This document shows positions 34,315 to 42,490 of a stretch of DNA of 64,000 bases, piece by piece. Each line of letters begins with the position of its first letter. The stretch's first letter is position 1. The stretch lies in contig NZ_AP018722.1 of NCBI RefSeq assembly GCF_004001325.1, positions 1,240,001 through 1,304,000 on the forward strand. The letters are read 5' to 3'. The stretch comes from Thiomicrorhabdus aquaedulcis. GTDB taxonomy: Bacteria > Pseudomonadota > Gammaproteobacteria > Thiomicrospirales > Thiomicrospiraceae. The notes beneath the pieces are model-generated. The model ran no database searches and was not told the origin of the DNA. It saw nothing but the letters and a program-made list of their open reading frames with translations. The translations under genes and the position numbers were made by a program.

Positions 34315-34347
34315 CCCTTTGACCAGGCCTGGTCAAAGGGATTTTTT
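34315..34347 (+). terminator. Intrinsic terminator after icd, built from the ACCAGGCCTGGT palindrome
   Basis: A 26-bp perfect palindrome (34315-34340) made of CCCTTTG, the core palindrome at 34322-34333 and CAAAGGG, followed by a T run (34342-34347). This is both a repeat copy and a strong rho-independent terminator. Confidence 0.85.
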
Positions 34348-34374
34348 ATCAAGGCATACAAAAACAAACATTAA

Positions 34375-34533
34375 GAGACCTTTGCACGAGTGAGGTGCGA
34401 GGAAAAAATGAGATAAAATTTGCCTGATTGAGGCGGAAAACGCAGTGAATAGCTGGCTATTCGCAAGGTTTTCAACAAAAATCAGGCAAATTTTAGCCAT
34501 TTTTTCCTCGCACCTCACTCGTGCAAAGGTCTC
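34375..34533. mobile_element. Foldback MITE copy B, between icd and ycjX
   Basis: A 159-bp element and the most symmetrical copy: its arms pair over most of their length around a GTGAATAG/CTATTCGC centre. Ends are GAGACCTTTGCACGAGTG and its complement. Both flanks are ATTAA (34370-34374 and 34534-34538), a clean 5-bp target duplication. It ends 17 bases before the ycjX ATG. Confidence 0.88.
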
Positions 34534-34550
34534 ATTAACTAAGGAGCAAC

Positions 34551-35936
34551 ATGACCTCTATTTTTTCACGAGCCAGTCATGCGTTGGAGTCGTTAGTACA
34601 TAAAGGTTCAGAGCAACTCGAACAATGGGTTAGCCAAGAGGTGCATAAAATTGCCATAACCGGCTTAAGTCGCAGTGGTAAATCAATGCTTTTTACCAGC
34701 CTTATGGGTGCCTTGCAGTATCGAGCCGATCATCTTTACGACAGTTTGCCATTGTTAAAAAGCTTGCCGGTGGAGCTGATTGATAAAATGGAATTGCTGC
34801 CTATTATGGGTCACACGCCGTTTCCGTTAACAACACACTTAGATGCATTAGACGCACAGCAATGGCCGCGTGCCACCGATGAAGTGTACGGTTTTCAACT
34901 GGTTATTTGGCTTAAGCAAACCCACTTTATAAAAAAACAGCTAATGCCGCATAAAAAAGTGGTGTTTGAGTTTTATGACTACCCCGGCGAATGGCTTACT
35001 GATTTGCCCATGCTAAATAAAACCTTTACCCAATGGTCCGATTCGGCATGGGCTCAACAAATGAGCGCTCCCCAAAAGTTTTACGCCAACGACTGGCATG
35101 CTTTTGCGGATGATTTTAATTTTGATTCTACCCCCGATAACGCAACGGTAGCACGCTGGGTAAATGAGTATCGTGGCTATTTACAAACCGCTAAAGCCGG
35201 TGGCATTTCGCTGTTGCAACCGGGTAGCTTACTGTTGCCTAGTACGCAATTTGATTGGGGCACTTATGGGTTTGCGCCACTGCCCACCAACATCAGCAGC
35301 GACCCGCAACATCCGTGGACGCGATTGTTTAGTGCGCATTACAACCTGTTTAACCAGGCCTGGTTAAAACCTCTTAAAGAAACCACGTTTAAAACCACCG
35401 ACAAACAAATTATCTTAATTGACCTGTTTGAAGGCTTAAACCACAGCAAGCAGCATGTTTTGCAACTTAAAGAAGCTATTAGCAATTTAGCCGCTACCTT
35501 TGTATACGGCTCAAATCACTGGTTACGCCAAAAAGTGTTGCGTAAAACGCGGGTGGCCAAAGTGGCGTTTGTAGCCACTAAAATTGATTTAATACCGTTG
35601 TCTCAGCAAGCCAATTTAATGGCGTTATTGCACGAAGTCACTGCTGGCGCGCGCGCGCAATTTAAGGCCGATGAAGTTGATTTTGAGCATTTTCTGGTGT
35701 CGGCCATGCAAACCACCGACCCCGGAAAAACCCCCGAGAGTTTGCGTTACACGAATCAATATGACGACTACATTGAAGCGCAGTTTGAACCGCTTCCCAG
35801 CGGGCTAAAACAGATGCTTGAACATGAAAATTACCCGTACTTACCGGTTAAAGTTCCAAAAGACTATTTGGCTCGCATGCTTAACGCACAAGGTTTAGAC
35901 CGCTTGTTTGAATACATAATTAAGGATAAATCATGA
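34551..35936 (+). CDS. ycjX: YcjX family P-loop protein (DUF463)
   Basis: 461-residue GTPase-like protein. Walker A GLSRSGKSMLF (about 38-48) and KVAFVATKIDLIP (G4-like NKxD variant TKID) are visible, as is FYDYPGEWL. The function is unknown in most bacteria; in E. coli it is induced with the phage-shock/sigma-32 regulon. AAGGAGC precedes the ATG, immediately after MITE copy B. It overlaps ycjF by four bases. A palindrome copy is read as NQAWLK. Confidence 0.9.
   Translation: MTSIFSRASHALESLVHKGSEQLEQWVSQEVHKIAITGLSRSGKSMLFTSLMGALQYRADHLYDSLPLLKSLPVELIDKMELLPIMGHTPFPLTTHLDALDAQQWPRATDEVYGFQLVIWLKQTHFIKKQLMPHKKVVFEFYDYPGEWLTDLPMLNKTFTQWSDSAWAQQMSAPQKFYANDWHAFADDFNFDSTPDNATVARWVNEYRGYLQTAKAGGISLLQPGSLLLPSTQFDWGTYGFAPLPTNISSDPQHPWTRLFSAHYNLFNQAWLKPLKETTFKTTDKQIILIDLFEGLNHSKQHVLQLKEAISNLAATFVYGSNHWLRQKVLRKTRVAKVAFVATKIDLIPLSQQANLMALLHEVTAGARAQFKADEVDFEHFLVSAMQTTDPGKTPESLRYTNQYDDYIEAQFEPLPSGLKQMLEHENYPYLPVKVPKDYLARMLNAQGLDRLFEYIIKDKS
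35353..35364. repeat. ACCAGGCCTGGT palindrome, coding copy in ycjX
   Basis: Perfect 12-mer with the extended form TTAACCAGGCCTGGTTAA, read in frame as F-N-Q-A-W-L-K. Confidence 0.85.
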
Positions 35937-36850
35937 ACGATGCGCACTATCGCTCTAAAGTGACTCAAACTAAACTTAATCAGCGCGCTCCCGAGATGGG
36001 CTTACCGAATCCATTGCCCAGTTTAAAGTCCGATGAAGAGCGCAACACAATGGCTGGCTCATCATGGGGTTGGTGGGCATTGGGGCTGGGTCTTACATCT
36101 ATTATTGCGTTTGCGGTGTTGGACGCCGTTTTGTTTTTGCAAACGCTGTTTGCTGAGTCGCCCATTATTAGCACTGTGCTAGCCGGCTTATTGTTGGCCT
36201 TTTTGGTGGTTGCAGGCTTGTTTATTAACCGTGAGGTGCAGGGCTATCGTTCGATTGAGCCATTTTTACAGGTGCAAACGCACATAGTTGACTTGGCCAG
36301 TAAAGACGACCGTGCCTTTACCCTAAAAACTTTGCAAAAGCATGCTAAACAGCAAGCCGGTAGCCGGTTTGCGCAAGACTGTTATCACCAGTTTTTTAGC
36401 AGTTTAAAGCCACACCACAGCAATGCCGAACTGTTGAGTTTATACGAGCAAAAAGTGCACGGGCTTATTCATGCTAAAGCTCAAGCGGTGTTAAAAAAAG
36501 AGTCGTTATTAAGCGGTGGTTTGGCCTTTGTAAGCCCAAATAGCTTGATTCAAACTACCTTAATTTTATGGGTGAGTGTGCGCACACTTAGACGCATAGC
36601 TCAGGTGTATGGTTTACGTCCTGGCAAAGTCGGCGGCGTTAAGTTGTTGCGAATTACGCTCGAAAATCTAGCCGCGCAAGGCGTGTTAGACGTTATAAGC
36701 GATGAAATTGCTAATCAAATAGGCAGCAGTCTAGCCGCTAAGTTTATCGAAAATTCAGCACAAGCCGTCGCGGCCAGTGCGTTAAACATTCGGCTTGGCA
36801 AAGCGTTAATTCGTCAATTAGAAGGGCCTAATAGAGAGGTAAAACTGTAA
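35933..36850 (+). CDS. ycjF: YcjF family membrane protein (DUF697)
   Basis: 305 residues with two adjacent membrane helices (about 38-58 and 67-90), followed by a DUF697 domain (RTLRRIAQVYGLRPG, about 215-300). It is translationally coupled to ycjX by an ATGA overlap, the usual arrangement of this pair. The biochemical role is unknown. Confidence 0.88.
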   Translation: MNDAHYRSKVTQTKLNQRAPEMGLPNPLPSLKSDEERNTMAGSSWGWWALGLGLTSIIAFAVLDAVLFLQTLFAESPIISTVLAGLLLAFLVVAGLFINREVQGYRSIEPFLQVQTHIVDLASKDDRAFTLKTLQKHAKQQAGSRFAQDCYHQFFSSLKPHHSNAELLSLYEQKVHGLIHAKAQAVLKKESLLSGGLAFVSPNSLIQTTLILWVSVRTLRRIAQVYGLRPGKVGGVKLLRITLENLAAQGVLDVISDEIANQIGSSLAAKFIENSAQAVAASALNIRLGKALIRQLEGPNREVKL

Positions 36851-37188
36851 ATGGTTAACGCGTGAACTTAAAGCTTAAAGTTTAAATTACCGCACTGTTT
36901 AACGTAGTTTAGATGAGTTAACCCATTGTATTACCAGGCCTGGTTAAAGCATTAAACCTACTTAGAGCCTCTCTAAAACCTCTTTATTCACTACAAATTG
37001 ATAAAGGCAATGGCAATTTGTTCAAATTTAGGCCGTCAACTCAGAATCAAATAACTTGGCTAAGTCGTTCTTAATTCAACTTGGCGTTAACAGCGGTGCT
37101 CTTTAAGATCAGTCTATTAAGATTTGCTTATCAATTTTATCCTGGCACTGTACAATCGCCGCTTCTTTAGTCTAAAAGGCGGTTCTCT
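36851..37188. other. Intergenic region ycjF-yaeQ
   Basis: 338 bases without a gene. It holds the perfect palindrome at 36933-36944; no tRNA, element copy or clear terminator was seen. Confidence 0.6.
36933..36944. repeat. ACCAGGCCTGGT palindrome between ycjF and yaeQ
   Basis: Perfect 12-mer in context ATTACCAGGCCTGGTTAA, 83 bases downstream of ycjF and without a T run, so it is not an obvious terminator. Confidence 0.85.
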
Positions 37189-37728
37189 GTGGCACTTAAA
37201 CCCACTATATATAAATTTAAAATTGCGGTTTCTGACTTAAATCGTAATCGATTTGACGATGTAGCCTTGACCATTGCCCAGCATCCTTCAGAAAACTTAG
37301 AGCGTATGATGGTGCGTGTGTTAGCGTTTTGCATTCATCAAGCTGAGTTTTTAACCTTTACTAAAGGTTTAAATGAAAACGACGATCCAGCAATTTGGGC
37401 GCGCAGTTTAGACGATCAAATTGATGTGTGGATTGACGTAGGCGAGCCAGCGGTTGATCGCCTTAAAAAGGCAAGTTACAACGCCAAACAGGTGTTTGTA
37501 TACAGTTTTAACAGTAAGTCAGATGTTTGGTGGGAGCAGTCGCGCAGCAAACTTGCGTTGTTAAAGGTAAATGTATTGCAAGTTCCGTGGGGACAGGCTC
37601 AAGATTTAGCCAAAATGGTGGAACGTACCATGGATTTTTCAGTGACATTAACGGGTGAGTCGGCTTACTTTGCCACCGCCCAGGGTGACTGCGAAGTGCA
37701 TTGGAACGTATTGCAGATACCTCAATAA
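37189..37728 (+). CDS. yaeQ: YaeQ family protein
   Basis: 179-residue protein with a PD-(D/E)XK-like fold. The family pattern is clear: start KPTIYKFKIAVSDLNR, MVRVLAFCIHQAEFLTFTKGLN, DQIDVWIDVGEP. The cellular role is uncertain; an RfaH-related suppressor role was proposed in enterics. GTG start at 37189 with AAGGCGG upstream. Confidence 0.9.
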   Translation: MALKPTIYKFKIAVSDLNRNRFDDVALTIAQHPSENLERMMVRVLAFCIHQAEFLTFTKGLNENDDPAIWARSLDDQIDVWIDVGEPAVDRLKKASYNAKQVFVYSFNSKSDVWWEQSRSKLALLKVNVLQVPWGQAQDLAKMVERTMDFSVTLTGESAYFATAQGDCEVHWNVLQIPQ

Positions 37729-37738
37729 TGTTTAATTG

Positions 37739-37750
37739 ACCAGGCCTGGT
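37739..37750. repeat. ACCAGGCCTGGT palindrome between yaeQ and the Sel1 gene
   Basis: Perfect 12-mer in TTGACCAGGCCTGGTGTG, 11 bases after yaeQ and 14 bases before a lone foldback-element end. Confidence 0.85.
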
Positions 37751-37763
37751 GTGTTTTTAAGCC

Positions 37764-37776
37764 GTGCAAAGGTCTT
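37764..37776 (-). mobile_element. Solitary foldback-element end upstream of the Sel1 gene
   Basis: GTGCAAAGGTCTT matches the right end of the foldback family; no left end is seen. It lies 16 bases upstream of the GTG start at 37793. Confidence 0.5.
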
Positions 37777-37792
37777 AAATAGGAAAAATTTT

Positions 37793-39229
37793 GTGATTAA
37801 AAAACGACTAATTACCTCATTATGCATGGTGTTGTTAAGCGCTGTTTTTTCAGTAGCCCGTGCCGATGGCTTTGACGCGGCTTTTAGTGCTTACGAAAAA
37901 CGTGATTACACCAGCGCGATGGCTGGCTTTAAACCTTTGGCCAAAGCTGGCGATGTGGTGGCGCAAAATATGATGAGCTTAATGTACGCCAATGGCCAGG
38001 GTGTAAACGTGGACATTGCGCAGGCGGTTTTTTGGCAAACTCAAGCGGCAAATCAGGGTGATGTAGGGGCGCAAGTAGCCTTGGCATTTCGTTATTTTGA
38101 GGGCAATGGGGTTCCCAAAGATTATCAAAAAGCGTTAGAACTCAATATCGCGGCCGCTAAACAAGGCAATGCCGCCGCGCAATTTAATTTGGGCGTGATG
38201 TATGGGCAAGGTATTGGGGTTGAAAAAAACACTGAACAAGCACTGTATTGGTACAGTCAAACCGCCGAACAAGGCGATGCAGCGGTGCAGTTTAATTTAG
38301 CTAAAATGTATCAAACGGGTCAAAATGCACCTCAAAGTGATGCCAAAGCATTGTACTGGTACAACAAAGCCGCTATGTCTGGGCATGCAGGTGCGCAAAA
38401 TAAATTAGGGTTAATGTTTAAAAGTGGTCTTGGGGTTAAAGCCGATTTAGCAAAGGCAGTGCATTGGTTTAATCAAGCCGCCGCGCAAGCTGAACCCGAT
38501 GCACAACATAACCTTGGGCAATTGTTTCATCTAGGGTTAGGCGTGTCAAAAGACCTTAAAAAAGCGTTTTATTGGTACGATGAAGCCGCTAAACAAGGTC
38601 ATTTAGGCGCGCAAAACAGCGTGGCCTGGATGCACGAGCATGGGCTAGGGGTGGTTAAGAATGCCCAAACGGCCTTTGCTTGGTATGAGCAAGCTGCAAA
38701 GCTGGGCGATGCACAAGCGCAATACAATTTGGGCGTGCTCTACGCCACGGGCAAAGGGATAAAGTCTGATGCGGTTCAAGCAGCGCATTGGTTTAACCTA
38801 GCCGCTCAACAACAACACGTGCGTGCACAATACGAATTGGCGGCGGCTTATTTACGTGGTTTAGGGGTAGCACCTGATTTATCTAAGGCCGTAGATTGGT
38901 TTAGAACAGCGGCCAAGGCCGGTTATCCTCAGGCTCAAGATCAATTGGGAGTGCGTTATGCACTGGGAGAAGGCGTTGAGCAGAGCTGGGTTAAAGCCTA
39001 TCACTGGTTTAATTTGTCTGCCGCACAAGGGTTTAAACCCGCACAAGCGCACCGCGAGCAAGCGGAACAAAAAATGACGCTTAAACAAGTTGAGCAAGCC
39101 CAAGCGTTATCACGTCAGCATGACAGCCAAACCAATCAAAATAATAACGCGACGGATTTAGGTGAGCGAGACTTGCCAAGCATCACTGGGAGAGATGCGT
39201 TAACCGATGTATTGGGCAATCCAATTTAA
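37793..39229 (+). CDS. Secreted Sel1-repeat protein
   Basis: About 478 residues. An N-terminal signal peptide (residues 1-24, KKRLITSLCMVLLSAVFSVARA) is followed by ten consecutive 36-residue Sel1-like repeats (pattern AxxGxxxAQxxLGxxYxxGxGVxxDxxxAxxWYxxAA) and a partial eleventh. A Gln/Asn-rich tail follows. Such proteins are periplasmic protein-interaction scaffolds; the partner is unknown. GTG at 37793 is chosen because AGGAAAA precedes it and it gives a proper signal peptide; the open frame extends to 37736. Tandem DNA arrays follow. Confidence 0.85.
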   Translation: MIKKRLITSLCMVLLSAVFSVARADGFDAAFSAYEKRDYTSAMAGFKPLAKAGDVVAQNMMSLMYANGQGVNVDIAQAVFWQTQAANQGDVGAQVALAFRYFEGNGVPKDYQKALELNIAAAKQGNAAAQFNLGVMYGQGIGVEKNTEQALYWYSQTAEQGDAAVQFNLAKMYQTGQNAPQSDAKALYWYNKAAMSGHAGAQNKLGLMFKSGLGVKADLAKAVHWFNQAAAQAEPDAQHNLGQLFHLGLGVSKDLKKAFYWYDEAAKQGHLGAQNSVAWMHEHGLGVVKNAQTAFAWYEQAAKLGDAQAQYNLGVLYATGKGIKSDAVQAAHWFNLAAQQQHVRAQYELAAAYLRGLGVAPDLSKAVDWFRTAAKAGYPQAQDQLGVRYALGEGVEQSWVKAYHWFNLSAAQGFKPAQAHREQAEQKMTLKQVEQAQALSRQHDSQTNQNNNATDLGERDLPSITGRDALTDVLGNPI

Positions 39230-39248
39230 ATTCGCCTTATAACGACTC

Positions 39249-39387
39249 TATAACAACCCATAACAAACCCATAACAACCCATAACAAACCCATAACAACC
39301 CATAACAAACCCATAACAAACCCATAACAAACCCATAACAAACCCATAACAAACCCATAACAAACCCATAACAAACCCATAACAACC
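39249..39387. repeat. 10/11-bp tandem array (CATAACAAACC)
   Basis: Thirteen units: the first five alternate between CATAACAACC (10 bp; the first begins TATAAC) and CATAACAAACC (11 bp), then seven identical 11-bp units and a last 10-bp unit. It begins 19 bases after the Sel1 stop. Unit length matches one DNA helical turn. Confidence 0.92.
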
Positions 39388-39445
39388 AACTTTAGTCTTT
39401 AACGCAGTGAAGTCGTTACATTCTTAAACTGGATTAACCAGGCCC

Positions 39446-39550
39446 TGCTCAATGCTTGATGCTCAATGCTTGATGCTCAATGCTTGATGCTCAATGCTTG
39501 ATGCTCAATGCTTGATGCTTGATGCTTGATGCTTGATGCTTGATGCTTGA
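39446..39550. repeat. 7-bp tandem array (TGCTYRA)
   Basis: Fifteen heptamers. The first ten alternate TGCTCAA and TGCTTGA (a 14-bp super-unit, five times), the last five are all TGCTTGA. A degraded palindrome half (ACCAGGCCCTG, 39437-39447) lies at its left edge. Confidence 0.92.
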
Positions 39551-39714
39551 TGCTTATTAAGTTTTGTTTAAAAACAGCCACTATTCTTTTTAATCTTATT
39601 TTGAACGATTAAGGCATTTGCCTACGCTGGGTAAAATTAGACCGTTGCAATGCGTAATGAATTTATCAAACCCGCAATTGTGTCAAATTCAGCCTAAACG
39701 TAAGGATGTCAACC

Positions 39715-40167
39715 ATGAATACAGAAAGCAAACCCATTTGGATTTTAGTGGCCAATAGCGCACAAGCGCGTGTTTTTAAAACTCAGGATTCAACCGCGCC
39801 TTGGCATGAAATAGCCGATTTCTCGCACTCAGAAGCACGCCTGCATGAGCGAGACTTGGACACCGATGTGTCGGGGCGCAATCGCACACCGTTGGGTGGA
39901 GGGCATGTTTTTGACGAAATCATTTCACCTAAAGAACAAGAAAATATCTATTTTGCTAACCAAATCGCTCATTATTTGCACGATGCTTTAAATCAAAATC
40001 AGTTTGGTTTGTTGTATGTGGTGTCTGCCCCAGAATTTTTGGGGCAGTTGCGTCAGTTGTTTGGTGAACAGCTTCAAAAACAGGTGGTATTGAGTGTGGA
40101 TAAAAACCTAGTAACGGATTCTGTGCAGAATATTCGTGCACATTTGCCGTTGGCGTTAGGAAAATAG
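39715..40167 (+). CDS. Host-attachment family protein
   Basis: 150 residues resembling the family annotated as 'protein required for attachment to host cells' (WILVANSAQARVFK, a Glu/Arg-rich loop LHERDLDTDVSGR, then FANQIAHYLHDAL and LYVVSAPEFLGQLR). The fold is probably eRF1-domain-like; the family name comes from plant-associated bacteria and need not describe the role here. ATG at 39715 is chosen over 39706 because TAAGGA is then correctly spaced. Confidence 0.8.
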   Translation: MNTESKPIWILVANSAQARVFKTQDSTAPWHEIADFSHSEARLHERDLDTDVSGRNRTPLGGGHVFDEIISPKEQENIYFANQIAHYLHDALNQNQFGLLYVVSAPEFLGQLRQLFGEQLQKQVVLSVDKNLVTDSVQNIRAHLPLALGK

Positions 40168-40199
40168 CACATCTAAACACTAAAGTGCTCGGTTATGGG

Positions 40200-40778
40200 T
40201 TAGGCTTTTTTAAGATACGCGGCGACCAATACAATTTGAGTGCCGTTTACTTTGCCTTCAATATGCAATGGATTGTCTGTTAAATGAATCCCTCGCACCA
40301 TGGTCCCACGTTTTGCAGTAAACCCCGCACCTTTGACCTCCAAATCTTTAATAATAGTGACGTTGTCGCCTTCAGATAACGTAGTACCATTACTGTCTTT
40401 GGTGGGTTGCGTGTCATCGTCTGTGAGGGTTTGTGTTAAACCAGCTTCGGCCCACGCTTTGGTGTCGTCGTCCAAATAAAGCATGTCTAACAGGTCTTGC
40501 GACCATCCAGTATTAAGGGTTTTTAGCATTCTGTAAGCAACCACTTGTACAGCAGGAACCGTGCTCCACATACTGTCGTTTAGACAACGCCAGTGATTTT
40601 CATCGATGGGGGCTGTTTGATTGATTTGGCTTAAACAAGTATTGCACACCACAATAGATTGGTCAGCCGATTCATCGCTTGGTGTAACGGCAAAAGCGCT
40701 TAGGTTGTGTTCACTGTTGCATAATTCACAACTGTTTTGGCTGCGTGCCAATAAAGTGTCTAATATTTGATTACTCAT
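40200..40778 (-). CDS. PhnA/YjdM family zinc-ribbon protein
   Basis: 192 residues. An N-terminal zinc ribbon (SCELCNSEHNL ... VVCNTCLSQ) and a C-terminal PhnA domain (GDNVTIIKDLEVKGAGFTAKRGTMVRGI) are joined by a helical middle. It is annotated in many genomes as 'alkylphosphonate utilisation protein', but a direct phosphonate role is not established and no phn genes are nearby. MITE copy D lies just upstream of its ATG. Confidence 0.85.
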   Translation of the reverse strand: MSNQILDTLLARSQNSCELCNSEHNLSAFAVTPSDESADQSIVVCNTCLSQINQTAPIDENHWRCLNDSMWSTVPAVQVVAYRMLKTLNTGWSQDLLDMLYLDDDTKAWAEAGLTQTLTDDDTQPTKDSNGTTLSEGDNVTIIKDLEVKGAGFTAKRGTMVRGIHLTDNPLHIEGKVNGTQIVLVAAYLKKA

Positions 40779-40802
40779 TGATTGTCCTTTTTAAGGTTCT
40801 AT

Positions 40803-40910
40803 GAGAGCTTTGCACGAGTGGGGTACGAGAAAAAATTGCGAAAAAACTTACCTGATTCTTGGCTTTTCGCCAAGCTCTTCGTTTGAGGCGGTCACTTGTG
40901 CAAAGGTCTC
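40803..40910. mobile_element. Foldback MITE copy D (internally shortened), between phnA-like and J-domain genes
   Basis: A 108-bp derivative. The left end is GAGAGCTTTGCACGAGTG (one change), the right end GTGCAAAGGTCTC. The centre is replaced by a different hairpin (TTGGCTTTTCGCCAA). Flanks TCTAT and TTTAT could be a diverged 5-bp duplication. A further right-end-like piece lies at 41028-41041. Confidence 0.75.
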
Positions 40911-41027
40911 TTTATAAATTACGAGCGTATTATGCCAATTTTAACCACTAAACGGCGGCTTTATTCAACCAGACCGCCAAGCCAAATAACTAAAACTTAA
41001 CCTTTTTACCGATTTTATCGCCCCGCC

Positions 41028-41041
41028 CACTCGTGCAATGG
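41028..41041 (-). mobile_element. Decayed foldback-element end
   Basis: CACTCGTGCAATGG resembles the right end CACTCGTGCAAAGG. The rest of this 196-base gap after MITE D shows nothing else. Confidence 0.4.
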
Positions 41042-41105
41042 GGTTAATGTGTATAAAATAGCGGCTTATTTATTGTTGGTGATTTATAGGCCATGACGCG
41101 ACTCA

Positions 41106-41972
41106 ATGTCTTCCTTTAACGCTTTATACGACCCATTAATGGACTATTTTGCCGTATTGGGAGTGCACCAAGGTGCCTGTCAACAATCGGTTAAATTAGC
41201 GTACCGCAAAATGGCGCGACGCTATCACCCAGATGTGTCTAAAATAGTTGACGCAACGACTAAATTTCAAGAAATTGCTCATGCCTATGAGGTCTTAACT
41301 AAGCATCGTAAGACGTATTGTCAAGATTTTGAATTGGCACGTCGACAGCAACAGGCAATGCATGCTGCGCAAACTGCCAGAGCTGCTAGAAGCGCTCAGT
41401 TTGCTAAAAAAGAGCACACCGCGCATACCGCGTCTAAAAAATCCTGTGAAGAGTCCGGCTCGCACCATGCCAAAAACACTGAGTTTTCGTGGCATAATGC
41501 CGGTCGGGGTCAAAAACCATTAAACGGCAAAAATCGCTTAATTACTTATCCATTAACTCTACGTTATGCAATACGCCTACTTAAACTTGGATTTTTTTAC
41601 ATTCCAGGATTAAAAATTAACATGAAATTTACCCGTGAGGCCTTTGAAGGCAAAACCTTTAGAATCGCCGGCAAAGGTTACAGTGGATTATTTGGCGGCA
41701 CGTCAGGTGATTATTTAGTGCGTTTTAATATTAAGCTCGACACCCTTCGCTATGAATTAAAAGGGGCTGATATTCACGGTGTTTTTTACGTGGAATATGA
41801 ACAGTTAACCGTTGGAAAATCATTAATGCTGGATGCGCCAAGCGGCCATTTTAGTGTGCTAGTTTCTACTGATTTTGCATCCAATCAGGTTATTAAAGTA
41901 CCTAATATGGGTTTACCTGGCGATGCTCGATTTCAGGCGGGGCATTTGTATGCAAGATTAGTTGTTCGCTAG
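41106..41972 (+). CDS. J-domain (DnaJ/CbpA-like) co-chaperone
   Basis: 288 residues. The N-terminal J domain (about 12-75) carries the HPD motif (ARRYHPDVSK) that stimulates DnaK ATPase. A charged Ala/Gln/Lys-rich linker (about 80-140) leads to a DnaJ C-terminal-like substrate-binding domain (ITYPLTLRYAIRLL ... GKGYSGLFGGTSGDYLVRF). There is no zinc domain, so it is type II/CbpA-like. ATG at 41139 is an alternative start. Confidence 0.85.
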   Translation: MSSFNALYDPLMDYFAVLGVHQGACQQSVKLAYRKMARRYHPDVSKIVDATTKFQEIAHAYEVLTKHRKTYCQDFELARRQQQAMHAAQTARAARSAQFAKKEHTAHTASKKSCEESGSHHAKNTEFSWHNAGRGQKPLNGKNRLITYPLTLRYAIRLLKLGFFYIPGLKINMKFTREAFEGKTFRIAGKGYSGLFGGTSGDYLVRFNIKLDTLRYELKGADIHGVFYVEYEQLTVGKSLMLDAPSGHFSVLVSTDFASNQVIKVPNMGLPGDARFQAGHLYARLVVR

Positions 41973-41986
41973 GCGTTGCAATTGTG

Positions 41987-41998
41987 ACCAGGCCTGGT
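41987..41998. repeat. ACCAGGCCTGGT palindrome between J-domain gene and clpS
   Basis: Perfect 12-mer in TGTGACCAGGCCTGGTTAG, 14 bases after the J-domain gene stop. Confidence 0.85.
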
Positions 41999-42093
41999 TA
42001 GATACATGTCTTGAAACCATGCCATTACGTCGCTATAACACATCAATGATTACGCCTTAAAATTTAAAAAAATTAAAAGCTTTTCTATTTTAT

Positions 42094-42106
42094 GAGACCT
42101 TTATTG
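42094..42106 (+). mobile_element. Decayed foldback-element end upstream of clpS
   Basis: GAGACCTTTATTG begins like the family left end and then diverges. No partner end was seen. Confidence 0.35.
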
Positions 42107-42170
42107 TCTTTTGGTGGATATATTTTATTAACCCCCTGTTTTAACGAAATTGATTAAAGAAGTTATAACC

Positions 42171-42488
42171 ATGCCACACGCTCCAGATTACGACGACGGT
42201 AACACACTGCTCGACACTGCCAAGCCCAAGTTAAAGCGCCCTAAACGCTACCAAGTAATACTGTTAAATGACGACTTTACGCCCATGGAATTTGTGGTGC
42301 TGGTTTTGCAAGAGTTTTTTGGTATGGACGAGCAAAAAGCCCATGCCATTATGTTAGCCGTGCATCATGATGGCAAAGGGGTCTGCGGTGTGTTTAGCCG
42401 AGAAGTGGCCGAGATGAAAGTACAGCAAGTCAATCAGTTTTCACGCGCGCACAAGCACCCATTAATGTGTCAATTAGAGGTAGTCTGA
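42171..42488 (+). CDS. clpS: ClpA adaptor ClpS
   Basis: N-degron recognin that delivers substrates to ClpAP, 105 residues. The family core YQVILLNDDFTPMEFVVLVLQEFF holds the N-degron pocket residues (N-D-D), and MLAVHHDGKGVCGVFSREVAE follows. ATG at 42171 is preferred over TTG at 42150. It precedes clpA by two bases, and aat lies 3 kb downstream, so the bacterial N-end-rule genes are clustered. Confidence 0.95.
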   Translation: MPHAPDYDDGNTLLDTAKPKLKRPKRYQVILLNDDFTPMEFVVLVLQEFFGMDEQKAHAIMLAVHHDGKGVCGVFSREVAEMKVQQVNQFSRAHKHPLMCQLEVV

Positions 42489-42490
42489 CC

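Noticed and set aside
34315-34340. Attachment site or dif-like site at the 26-bp palindrome
   Set aside because: The T run makes a terminator the simpler reading, and no recombinase or integrated element is adjacent.
39249-39550. Possible CRISPR array
   Set aside because: Repeat units are 7 and 10-11 bp without unique spacers, and no cas genes are near.
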